A stretch of 64,000 nucleotides of DNA, from NCBI GenBank assembly GCA_020632955.1, contig JACKEO010000001.1, forward strand, positions 203,501-267,500. Direction: 5' to 3'. Source of the stretch: Alphaproteobacteria bacterium (GTDB taxonomy: Bacteria; Myxococcota_A; UBA796; GCA-2862545). The notes under the pieces are model-generated. The model saw only the letters and a program-made list of their open reading frames with translations, did not search any database and was not told where the DNA came from. Both the position numbers and the translations under genes were made by a program. Shown here one piece after another: positions 28,265 to 36,172 of this stretch (positions are counted from its first letter, which is position 1; the number at the start of each line of letters is the position of its first letter).

Positions 28265-29004
28265 TCCACCCGCACGGACTCGCGCCGCTCCTCGTAGACC
28301 ACCGTGGGACGTTCGACGAAGCGCTTGCGCACCCCGCCCTTCGACACGACGCGCACGGTGAGGTCGGCGACGGTGCCGCCCGCGACCTCGAAGGCGTAGC
28401 TGGACTCGACCGTGACCCGGTAGTCCTCCAGGTACGACAGCACGTCGGCGTTCCCGCGCACCACCAGGCTCACCTGCAGCGCGTGCTGGCCCGGACCCAC
28501 GGCCGCCTCCCGGATCACCACGCCGTCGGGCATGGGCTCGGTGGAGGCCTCGGACCAGGTGTAGACGTTCCGTCCGTCGAGGAAGTAGTCGATGCCCTCG
28601 ACCGCGTAGGCACGCGCGAGATCGTCGACGTGGGTGAGGCGGAGCATCGCGCCGGACGCGGCGCCCTCGATCACCAGCTCACGGAGCAGCTCGAGGTTCG
28701 CCTTGGACTGGAAGACCTTCTCCTTCAGCCCGTGGACCCGCTGCTCGATCGCCCGCAGCTCCCGCGTGTACTGCGCATCCTTGGAGGCCTTCGAGGGCGC
28801 CTCGGCGGGCACCTCCATGCCTCCCCCGTCCATGCCCTCCTCGGCCGGCGCGGCCGCGTCGACCGCCTCCGTCGCCGTGGCGTCGGCAGGCTCGGCCGCG
28901 GGCTCGCCGCCCTCGTCCTGCGCACGCGCCGCGCCGGAGCCCAGGACCCCGCACAGCGCGACCGCGAACAGGGCGTGTCGCCGCCCCGTGGAACACGTCC
29001 GCAC
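28261..29004 (-). CDS. secreted protein with coiled coil and beta domain; first gene of the envelope operon
   Basis: A 247-residue protein. The GTG at 29004 has GGAGG four bases upstream and opens a signal peptide (RRHALFAVALCGVLGSGAARA). A low-complexity Ala/Glu/Pro stretch is followed by a coiled coil (RELRAIEQRVHGLKEKVFQS) and a C-terminal beta-sandwich-like region (VVIREAAVGPGQHALQVSLV, then SYAFEVAGGTVADLTVRVVS). Similar proteins in Myxococcota are often mislabelled as dihydrolipoamide acetyltransferase because of the Ala/Pro segment; no lipoyl or catalytic domain is visible. The stop overlaps the next gene (GTGA). It begins the run 29004-20298 of co-directed envelope genes. Confidence 0.78.
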   Translation of the reverse strand: MRTCSTGRRHALFAVALCGVLGSGAARAQDEGGEPAAEPADATATEAVDAAAPAEEGMDGGGMEVPAEAPSKASKDAQYTRELRAIEQRVHGLKEKVFQSKANLELLRELVIEGAASGAMLRLTHVDDLARAYAVEGIDYFLDGRNVYTWSEASTEPMPDGVVIREAAVGPGQHALQVSLVVRGNADVLSYLEDYRVTVESSYAFEVAGGTVADLTVRVVSKGGVRKRFVERPTVVYEERRESVRVE

Positions 29005-29132
29005 GCCACCTCCAGCTCGGACCACATCGAACCAGGAACACCGCATCGAGCACCAGCCCCGCGAGACGACGAGCGACCCGAGTGGCCCTCCCCCCGGCTC
29101 CCGCCGGCCGCACTGTATCGAGAGGGGCTCGC

Positions 29133-30623
29133 TCATGGCAACGTGCTCTCCGCAGGGAGGTCGGCGGCGAAGGGCTCGCGCAGCGTCGCGAGCAGCGCGT
29201 CCATCAGTCGCTTGGCGTCGTCCAGGCCCGCGCGGACGTCGTTGGCGAGGATCGCGAAGGCGTAGCGCCGACCGTCCCTGGCGAGGAGGAACCCCGCGAG
29301 TGCGTGGACCTCGGCGAGGGTCCCGGTCTTGCCGCGCACCCACTGCGGCTCCTCGGTGAAGCGCTCCCTGAGGGTGCCGTCCTGGCCGCCGATCGCGAGC
29401 GACGAGACGAGCTCCGGACCCACCCGCGGATCGCGCGCCGCGGCGCGGAGCACCGTCGTGAGCTGCGCAGCCGTCAGCCGGGTGTCGCGCGACAGCCCGC
29501 TCCCGTTGGCCAGGGCCACCCGTTCGGGGGACACCCCGATGCGCTCCAGCCAGGCGCGCACGACCTGCAGCCCGCCGTCGGTGGTGCCGAGCCCGTGCAC
29601 CTCGGCACCGAGCGCACGCAGCACGGTCTCGGCCATGTAGTTGCTGCTCCACTTGTTCGTGTCCATCAGGATCGCGGCGAGCGACGGCGAGGACAGGGAG
29701 CGCAGGCGGCGCGCGTCCGGGGCGAGCTCCCCGCGCCGCACCTGGCCGTCGAGCTCGAGACCGACCTGGGGCAGCAGGTAGCGGAGCACCGCCGCGAAGT
29801 AGGCGGTGGGCTCGGCGTAGGCCCGGCGGAAGCGACGGACGGAGGCCCCCGCCGCGACGGAGCCGCTGACGGTGAAGGCCAGGCGTCCCGGCGAGACCAC
29901 GCGCTCGAGCTCCAGGCGCGTGCGGGAGCGCTCGGCCCCCGTGGTGACGCGGTGCTCCAGCTCGACGTAGCCGGGCGCCGGCAGCTCGAGGGCGACCACG
30001 GCGGGGGTGCCCGGCTCGGGCCCCGGACGCACGACGATCTCCAGGCTGCCGAAGTCGAGCCCCAGCGCGCCGATCGGCGGGAAGTAGGAGGGCCCCTCGT
30101 CGTGGTCGCGGGCGTTGTCCCAGCCGGGGATGACGGGGTCGCCCTGCAGGTAGCGATCGTGCAGCACCACGTCGCCGGCGACACGGTACAGCCCCAGCGT
30201 CCGCAGCTCCAGCAGCAGCCGCCAGATCCGCTCGGCCGTGAGCGTGGGGTCGGCCCCTCCCCGGAAGACCAGGTCGCCCTGGAGCACGCCGTCGACCAGC
30301 TCGCCCGTGGCCCACACCTCGGTGGTGAAGAGGTGGCCCGGCCCGAGGGCGTCGAGGGCCGCGGCCGCGGTGACCACCTTCATCACGCTGGCGGGGACCA
30401 TCGGCTCGTCGGCGCGCCACGCCACCACCGGGCGCCCCGTGTCGAGCTCCACGACGTGGATGCCCACGACCATCCGACCGAAGTCCCGATCCGCCAGCAC
30501 GGGCCGGATCCGCTCCACGAGGGCCGCGTCGGCCTGCAGCCGCGGGTCGACCGTGGGGTCGGCGGCCAGGGCCTGCCCGGCCACGATCAGGGGGGACAGG
30601 CGACGGAGCAGGGAGCGGAGCAT
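29133..30623 (-). CDS. dacB: D-alanyl-D-alanine carboxypeptidase / endopeptidase (PBP4 family)
   Basis: A periplasmic class-C low-mass penicillin-binding protein that trims or cleaves peptidoglycan peptides. The 496-residue product has a signal peptide (LSPLIVAGQALA) and the three active-site motifs: SVMK with the nucleophile Ser79, KWSSNYMAE in the middle, and RGKTGTLAEVHALAG near the C terminus. The length and the insert between SxxK and SxN fit the PBP4/DacB family. The ATG at 30623 is used, with GAGG upstream; a longer start would add 18 charged residues before the signal peptide. It is divergent from the sppA-like gene; the 95 bases between must hold both promoters. Confidence 0.94.
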   Translation of the reverse strand: MLRSLLRRLSPLIVAGQALAADPTVDPRLQADAALVERIRPVLADRDFGRMVVGIHVVELDTGRPVVAWRADEPMVPASVMKVVTAAAALDALGPGHLFTTEVWATGELVDGVLQGDLVFRGGADPTLTAERIWRLLLELRTLGLYRVAGDVVLHDRYLQGDPVIPGWDNARDHDEGPSYFPPIGALGLDFGSLEIVVRPGPEPGTPAVVALELPAPGYVELEHRVTTGAERSRTRLELERVVSPGRLAFTVSGSVAAGASVRRFRRAYAEPTAYFAAVLRYLLPQVGLELDGQVRRGELAPDARRLRSLSSPSLAAILMDTNKWSSNYMAETVLRALGAEVHGLGTTDGGLQVVRAWLERIGVSPERVALANGSGLSRDTRLTAAQLTTVLRAAARDPRVGPELVSSLAIGGQDGTLRERFTEEPQWVRGKTGTLAEVHALAGFLLARDGRRYAFAILANDVRAGLDDAKRLMDALLATLREPFAADLPAESTLP

Positions 30624-30718
30624 GGACCTCGCCGCGGAACGCCTGGAGGGAGTGCCCGGTCCCGGACGACCCGTCAATCAGGAGGTTACGTCCCGCTCGT
30701 GCTCGTCGACGAGGGGTC

Positions 30719-33202
30719 ATGCTCGCGGCGCTGTGGCTCTGGGTCGGGCTCGCGCTCGCGCAGGGCGTCCTGCCCAGCACGGTGGACCGTCCGCCCGTGC
30801 CCAGTGCCGGCCTCGCCACGGAGGACGGGCCTGGCGCGCTGTGGGTGAACCCGGCCAACATGGCCTACGATCCCGACGCGCGCTGGGCGCTGTTCTACCG
30901 CTACGACCCCGACGGCACCCACCCGCACGGCCTCGCGGGCACCTACGGCATCGGCGGTCTGGGGGTGGGCCTGCGCTGGCACCACAGCCTCGTGGGCGCG
31001 TCGGACTTCGTCTTCGACCTCGCCCTCGGCGTGAAGCTGCCGAAGCGGGTGGCCGTGGGCCTGGCCCTGCGCTGGAACATCCTGCAGGAGTCCCCGAACT
31101 TCGTCGCCTTCGACGCCTCGGCGGCGTGGAGGCCGGTGCCCTGGTTCGGGATGACCGTGCTCACGCGCAACATCGGCAACCCCGGCGGCGCGCAGATCGC
31201 GCTGCCCCAGGCCGGCGTGGGGCTGGCCATCCGGCCCGTGGGGCGGGTGCTCGTGATCGGCACCGACTGGATCCACACCTTCGACGACTTCGGCGACCCC
31301 GGCCTGGCGGGCACCCGGCCCAACGACGCGCTGGCCTTCACCGCGCGGGTGCGCCCCACCAGCGGCCTCTTCCTGCGTGCCGGCCTCGACACGCGGCTGC
31401 GCTTCGGCGCCGGCATCGAGCTGTACTTCGGCGGCCACGGGCTCGGGATGCACGCCGGCTCCGCCGATGGCCTCGGCGCGCCCGAGATCGTGGGCTGGGT
31501 GGGCAGCGACGAGCGGGACGAGCACCTCGCACCGCCGCGGGGCCAGGTCAGCGCGCTGGAGCTGGAGCGCACGCCGGGATCCCTCCCCGACCGCCGCTTC
31601 CTCACCCGGGACCGCACCCCCACGTGGCTCGAGACGCTGGAGCACCTGCGGCGCGTGGAGGACGAGCGGGGCGTGCGCGGCATGCTGCTGACGCTGGGGG
31701 ACGTGGACCTGTCGTGGGCGCGCTGGCGCGAGCTGCGCGACGGCATCCGCCGCATCCGGCAGCAGGGGGGCGTGGTGCTGGTCCACCTCGTGGGCAGCCC
31801 GGGCAACGGCGCCATCTACGCCGCCTCGGCGGCCGACCGGGTGCTGGTGCATCCGGCGAGCGACCTGCGCCTGGTCGGCCTGTCCGCCGAGACCGTGTAC
31901 CTCAAGGGCTTCCTGGATCTCGTGGGCGTCGACGTCGACGTCGTGCGACGCAGCGACTTCAAGTCCGCGGCCGAGCCGCTGTCGCGCCGCGAGCCGTCCG
32001 AGGCCGACCGTCTCCAGACCGAGGCCCTGCTCGACGACATCCTCGAGGAGCTGGAGACGGCGCTCGCCGAGGGACGCGCGCGCACCCCCGACGACGTGCA
32101 CGCCTGGGTGGAGGGCGGGCCGTACACCGCCGAGCAGGCCGTGGCGCTGGGCATCGTCGACGCGCGGGCCTACCCCGATCAGGCGCGCGGCCACCTGGAG
32201 GAGCTGGTGGGCGGACGGGTCAGCCTGGTGGACCTGGGCGAGCGCCGCCAGCCCCGATCGCCGTGGGAGGAGCCCGCCCAGCTCGCCATCGTCTACCTGG
32301 ACGGCACCCTCACCCGCGGTCCGTCGGCCCCCGGCGGTCTGCTCGGCCGCGCCACCACCGGCTCGGAGACCGTGGTGGCCCTGCTGGAGGAGGCCGCACG
32401 CGACGTGAAGATCCGGGGGGTGGTGCTGCGCGTGGACTCCCCCGGAGGGTCCGCCATCGCCTCGGACGAGATCTGGCGGGCCGTGGCGCGCGTGCAGGCG
32501 GCGGGCAAGCCGGTGGTGGCCTCGCTCGGTGGGGTGGCCGCGTCGGGCGGCTACTACGTGGCGTGCGGCACCGACGCCGTGTGGGCCGAGCCCACCACGC
32601 TCACCGGATCGATCGGCGTGGTGGCGCTGAAGCCCGACCTGTCCGGGCTGGCGGAGCGCCTCGGCGTGCAGTCCACCCGCATCGTGCGCGGGCGTGCCGC
32701 GGCGATGGACTCGCCGTGGCGGGCCTGGGACCCGGTGGAGCGTGCGCGCGTCGAGGCCCTGGTGGACGCCACCTACGCCACCTTCAAGGACCGCGTGGCC
32801 ACCGGGCGCGGCCTGGAGCCCGACGCCGTGGAGGCGCTGGCGCAGGGGCGGGTGTGGTCCGGCCGCGACGCCGCGGACCTCGGCCTCGTCGACCACCTGG
32901 GAGGGCTCGAGGAGGCCCTGCAGGACGCGCGCCGGCTGGCGGGCATCCCCCCGCGCCGCACCGTGGCCTACGTGGGCCTGCGGCCGCGTCGGCCCCTCCT
33001 CGACCTGCTCGCCAACGACGTGGGGCTCCTGGCCTCCGAGGCGCGCATGGCCCGCATCGATCGCACGATGGCGCGCCTGTCCCGTGACGGCCTGGTCGCC
33101 GGTCCCCTGGGCGACCTGCTCGGTCTGCTCACCTTGCCCGGCGCCAGCCAGGAGCTGCTCTGGCTGGTGGATCCCTGGCTGCTCGACGTGGGGCCCCGGT
33201 GA
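30719..33202 (+). CDS. SppA-type signal peptide peptidase with N-terminal outer-membrane-like domain
   Basis: An 827-residue fusion. Signal peptide MLAALWLWVGLALAQG; residues to about 245 look like an outer-membrane barrel of the PorV/conserved-barrel type (DGPGALWVNPANMAY, YGIGGLGVGLRWHHSLVG, VAVGLALRWNIL, GLFLRAGLDTRLRFGAGIEL). The rest is a double-domain S49 protease: the catalytic lysine is Lys415 (RSDFKSAAEPLSRRE) and the serine Ser609 (GGVAASGGYYVACG), 194 residues apart as in long SppA enzymes. Ordinary SppA is anchored in the inner membrane and lacks the barrel. The ATG at 30719 has GAGGGG upstream. The stop overlaps the start of the NtrC-type regulator (GTGA). Confidence 0.9.
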   Translation: MLAALWLWVGLALAQGVLPSTVDRPPVPSAGLATEDGPGALWVNPANMAYDPDARWALFYRYDPDGTHPHGLAGTYGIGGLGVGLRWHHSLVGASDFVFDLALGVKLPKRVAVGLALRWNILQESPNFVAFDASAAWRPVPWFGMTVLTRNIGNPGGAQIALPQAGVGLAIRPVGRVLVIGTDWIHTFDDFGDPGLAGTRPNDALAFTARVRPTSGLFLRAGLDTRLRFGAGIELYFGGHGLGMHAGSADGLGAPEIVGWVGSDERDEHLAPPRGQVSALELERTPGSLPDRRFLTRDRTPTWLETLEHLRRVEDERGVRGMLLTLGDVDLSWARWRELRDGIRRIRQQGGVVLVHLVGSPGNGAIYAASAADRVLVHPASDLRLVGLSAETVYLKGFLDLVGVDVDVVRRSDFKSAAEPLSRREPSEADRLQTEALLDDILEELETALAEGRARTPDDVHAWVEGGPYTAEQAVALGIVDARAYPDQARGHLEELVGGRVSLVDLGERRQPRSPWEEPAQLAIVYLDGTLTRGPSAPGGLLGRATTGSETVVALLEEAARDVKIRGVVLRVDSPGGSAIASDEIWRAVARVQAAGKPVVASLGGVAASGGYYVACGTDAVWAEPTTLTGSIGVVALKPDLSGLAERLGVQSTRIVRGRAAAMDSPWRAWDPVERARVEALVDATYATFKDRVATGRGLEPDAVEALAQGRVWSGRDAADLGLVDHLGGLEEALQDARRLAGIPPRRTVAYVGLRPRRPLLDLLANDVGLLASEARMARIDRTMARLSRDGLVAGPLGDLLGLLTLPGASQELLWLVDPWLLDVGPR

Positions 33203-34593
33203 GCGCCCGCCTCCTGGTGGTGGACGACGAGCGGGCCGTGCGCACCGCGCTGGAGGTCAACCTCTCCAAGCGCGGCGACGAGGTGACGCTGGCCGAGGAC
33301 GCCGACGAGGCCCTGCGCCTGCTGCGCGCCCGCCCCTTCGACCTCGTCCTCACCGACGTGAAGATGCCCGGGGCCAGCGGCCTCGACCTGCTGCGACGGG
33401 TGCGCCAGAGCTGGCCCGAGACCCCCGTGGTGGTGATGACGGGCCAGGGGTCGGTCGAGGACGCCGTCGCCGCGATGAAGGCCGGCGCAGCCGACTACCT
33501 GGTCAAGCCCGTGGCCCGGGACGAGCTCTTCGTGGTGCTCGACAAGGCGCTGGAGCAGCGCACCCTCCGCGCCGAGCTGGTGCAGCTCCGGCGGGAGGTG
33601 ACGGAGCGCTACGGCCTGGAGCGCATCGTGGGCGTGTCGCCCGCGATGGTGCGCGTGTACGAGCAGGTGGCGGCCGTGGCCGACAGCCAGGCCACCGTGC
33701 TTCTGCAGGGCCAGACGGGCACCGGCAAGGAGCTGCTCGCCCACGCGCTGCACTACCGGAGCCGACGCGCCACGGCGCCCTTCGTGCGGGTGAACTGCAC
33801 CGCCATCCCCGAGAGCCTGCTGGAGTCGGAGCTCTTCGGGCACGAGCAGGGGGCCTTCACCGGCGCCGTGCGCCAGCACCGCGGCAAGTTCGAGCAGGCC
33901 GACGGCGGCACGCTCTTCCTCGACGAGATCGGCGAGATCGACGCGGCGATGCAGGCCTCGCTGCTGCGCGTGCTGGAGGTGGGCGAGTTCCAGCGGGTGG
34001 GCGGCACCGGCACGCTCACCGTGGACGTGCGCGTGGTGGCGGCCACGAACCGCGACCTGCGCGCCGAGGTGGCCGCCGGCCGCTTCCGCGAGGATCTCTT
34101 CTACCGGCTCGCCGTGGTGACCATCACCGTGCCTCCCCTCGCGCGACGCCTCGACGATCTGCCGCTGCTCGTCGACCACTTCGTGCAGGAGATCGCGACG
34201 CGCGAGGGCCGCGTCGTGCCGCCCCCCTCCCCCGACACCCTGGCGCGGCTTCGCGAGCACGCCTGGCCGGGCAACGTGCGCCAGCTCAGGCACGCCGTGG
34301 AGCGGGCGGTGCTGCTGCACCGGGAGGGCGAGGAGCTGCACATCACGGCGGTGGAGGAGGCCGAGGCGGTCGCCGACGCAGGCCCCGCGCCCACGCCCGT
34401 GCCCACGCCGGTCGACGGTCGCCCCCTGGGGGAGGTGCTCGAGCAGGTGGAGCGCGCCGCCATCATCCAGGCGCTGCGGGCCGCCGGAGGCGTGCAGGCC
34501 CAGGCCGCCCGCGACCTCGGCCTCTCGAAGTCCAACCTGCACTACCGCATCCGGAAGCTGGGCATCGAGCTGGCGGATCTGGACTACCGCTGA
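33199..34593 (+). CDS. sigma54-dependent response regulator, NtrC family
   Basis: A 464-residue regulator with three domains: receiver (phosphoacceptor Asp53 in LVLTDVKMPG; Lys in YLVKPVARDE), AAA+ sigma54-activating domain (Walker A LLQGQTGTGKELLAH; GAFTGA loop that touches sigma54; Walker B GTLFLDEIGEID; arginine finger region FREDLFYRLAVV) and a C-terminal Fis-type helix-turn-helix (QAARDLGLSKSNLHYRIRKL). The GTG start overlaps the sppA-like stop, so the two are co-translated, which hints that it responds to an envelope or protease signal. No histidine kinase gene adjoins. Its target promoters are not evident here. Confidence 0.94.
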   Translation: MSARLLVVDDERAVRTALEVNLSKRGDEVTLAEDADEALRLLRARPFDLVLTDVKMPGASGLDLLRRVRQSWPETPVVVMTGQGSVEDAVAAMKAGAADYLVKPVARDELFVVLDKALEQRTLRAELVQLRREVTERYGLERIVGVSPAMVRVYEQVAAVADSQATVLLQGQTGTGKELLAHALHYRSRRATAPFVRVNCTAIPESLLESELFGHEQGAFTGAVRQHRGKFEQADGGTLFLDEIGEIDAAMQASLLRVLEVGEFQRVGGTGTLTVDVRVVAATNRDLRAEVAAGRFREDLFYRLAVVTITVPPLARRLDDLPLLVDHFVQEIATREGRVVPPPSPDTLARLREHAWPGNVRQLRHAVERAVLLHREGEELHITAVEEAEAVADAGPAPTPVPTPVDGRPLGEVLEQVERAAIIQALRAAGGVQAQAARDLGLSKSNLHYRIRKLGIELADLDYR

Positions 34594-34655
34594 GGCGCGC
34601 CGCGCCGTGCGGATCGACGCGACGACGCGGGGTGGCGGATGCGGCGCGGAGGCCG

Positions 34656-34684
34656 TTGACGACGCCGACGTCGTGGGGTTACCC
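34656..34684 (+). promoter_or_regulatory. candidate promoter of tRNA-Phe
   Basis: TTGACG at 34656-34661, 17 bases, TTACCC at 34679-34684, with the tRNA starting 13 bases later. The -35 box is near consensus, the -10 box weak. Position makes it the best candidate. Confidence 0.4.
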
Positions 34685-34696
34685 GCGTGGGGCTCC

Positions 34697-34769
<73 letters not shown>

Positions 34770-34788
34770 CTCCCCCTCCCTCCCGCGA

Positions 34789-35067
34789 TCAGCCCGGCTC
34801 CCGCACCACGCGCACGGTGCCGTCGGCCACCACGCGGGCCTGGCAGCCCAGGCGCTGATCGCTCGTGTCGAGGAAGGCGTCCTCGAGCGGGTCGAGCGGC
34901 GACAGCAGGTCCGCGCCCTCGCACACGCGGACACGGCACGAGGCGCACGCCGCGAAGCCGCCGCAGTCGGTGGGCAGCTCGACGCCGTGGGCCTCGCAGG
35001 CCTCCAGCAGGGTCTGGCCGGGCACCACGGCCACGGGCGGGCCGTCGTCCACCACGAGGCGGGCCAC
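34789..35067 (-). CDS. 2Fe-2S ferredoxin
   Basis: A plant-type [2Fe-2S] ferredoxin of 92 residues. The cluster ligands are in TDCGGFAACASCRVRV (C-x5-C-x2-C) and the fourth cysteine in RLGCQARVV, about 35 residues later. The length from first strand to end fits the family. The start is not marked: nusB ends at 35079, and the GTG at 35067 (ARLVVDD) is the only good candidate, without a clear ribosome site, so translation may rely on coupling with nusB. It converges on tRNA-Phe; the TGA lies in a GGCTGATCGCGG context shared with several other genes here. Confidence 0.88.
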   Translation of the reverse strand: MARLVVDDGPPVAVVPGQTLLEACEAHGVELPTDCGGFAACASCRVRVCEGADLLSPLDPLEDAFLDTSDQRLGCQARVVADGTVRVVREPG

Positions 35068-35078
35068 CGGGAGGCCGC

Positions 35079-35591
35079 TCAGCGCTTGCGCCGCTCGGGG
35101 AGCCGGCCGAGCTGACGCCCGACGCGGTCCACGATGCCGTTGACGAAGGCCCGGGACTCGGCGGTGCCGTAGCGCTTCGCCAGCTCGACGGCCTCGTTGC
35201 ACGACACCGTGGCGGGGATGTCCTCGCAGGCGAGGAGCTCGAAGGCCGCCATCCGGAGGATGTTGCGATCGACCACCGGCATGCGGCGCAGGCGCCAGTT
35301 GGTGGAGCAGGACTCGATGAGCGTGTCGATCTCGTCGCGTCGCGTCGACACGCCGTGCACGATCCGCTGGGCGAACTCGACCTCGCCGCTCTCGGGGGCC
35401 TTGAGGTCGGGCAGGCCCTCACCGTCCATGAGGGCCGACCACAGGTCGTTCAGGCCACGCTGGACACCGGCCTCCGCGAGGTCGACCTCGTACAGCGCGA
35501 GCAGGGCGAACTCGCGCGCACGCCGACGCGAGCCGCCACCCTTGGCGGCGCGGCCGGCGTCGCCGTCGAGCTCGGGGCTGTCGGGAGCCAC
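35079..35591 (-). CDS. nusB: transcription antitermination factor NusB
   Basis: NusB joins the rRNA antitermination complex with NusE (S10). The 170-residue product has the all-helical NusB fold: SRRRAREFALLALYEVDL at the start, DEIDTLIESCSTNWRLRRMP, VDRNILRMAAFELLACEDIP and VELAKRYGTAESRAFVNGIV, all conserved elements. The first 30 residues are a variable tail. The GTG at 35591 is one base after the ribH stop. It follows ribH as in many proteobacteria (ribH-nusB), so it belongs to the riboflavin operon. Confidence 0.95.
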   Translation of the reverse strand: MAPDSPELDGDAGRAAKGGGSRRRAREFALLALYEVDLAEAGVQRGLNDLWSALMDGEGLPDLKAPESGEVEFAQRIVHGVSTRRDEIDTLIESCSTNWRLRRMPVVDRNILRMAAFELLACEDIPATVSCNEAVELAKRYGTAESRAFVNGIVDRVGRQLGRLPERRKR

Positions 35592-35592
35592 G

Positions 35593-36066
35593 TCAGCGCC
35601 CCAGCGTGGCCAGGAGCGACGCCATCTCGATCGCCGACGCGGCCGCGTGGGATCCCGCGTTGCCGGCCTTCGTGCCGGCACGCTCGATGGCCTGCTCGAT
35701 GGTGTTCACGGTGAGCACCCCGAAGATCACGGGCAGGCCGTGCTTGAGCGAGACGTTCGCCACGCCCTTGCTCGCCTCGCCCGCCACGTGCTCGAAGTGC
35801 GGCGTGGCCCCACGGATGACCGCGCCGAGGGCGCACATGCCCACGTAGGCGCCGGAGCCCGCCGCCGCATCGCAGGCCAGGGGCAGCTCGAAGGCGCCGG
35901 GGACCCAGATGACGTCGACCCGCGCGTCGGGGTCGATGCCGTGCCGGCGGAAGGTGCCGAGCGCACCGTCGACGAGGCGGCTGACGATGAGCTCGTTGAA
36001 CCGCGCGGCGACGATCGCGAAGCGACCCCCGGGGTCGACCAGCTGGCCTTCGATCACGCGCGCCAT
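35593..36066 (-). CDS. ribH: 6,7-dimethyl-8-ribityllumazine synthase
   Basis: RibH condenses the ribityl-pyrimidine with dihydroxybutanone phosphate to the lumazine precursor of riboflavin. The 157-residue protein has RFAIVAARFNELIVSRLVDG at the N terminus, VPGAFELPLACDAAA, LGAVIRGATPHFEHVAGE (His of the active site) and FGVLTVNTIEQAIERAG. The ATG at 36066 has GGAGG four bases upstream. About 105 bases separate it from the end of the ribB-type gene; otherwise the riboflavin genes are tightly packed. Confidence 0.96.
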   Translation of the reverse strand: MARVIEGQLVDPGGRFAIVAARFNELIVSRLVDGALGTFRRHGIDPDARVDVIWVPGAFELPLACDAAAGSGAYVGMCALGAVIRGATPHFEHVAGEASKGVANVSLKHGLPVIFGVLTVNTIEQAIERAGTKAGNAGSHAAASAIEMASLLATLGR

Positions 36067-36172
36067 CCTGCCTCCAGAGAGCGTCCGGGCCGCGCCGCGC
36101 AGGGGCGGCACCCGGGCCCGCACGCCGGACGGACGCGCGGGCCCGGCCAGCTAACGCGGGCCCACCGCGCGG

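Noticed and set aside
28261..29004. Dihydrolipoamide acetyltransferase
   Set aside because: Only the Ala/Pro-rich segment suggests it; no lipoyl or acyltransferase domain is present and the protein has a signal peptide.
14452..29004. A TonB-ExbB-ExbD iron uptake locus
   Set aside because: No TonB-dependent receptor or ABC transporter is present; the AgmX-type domain and the TPR proteins fit the Agl-Glt type better.
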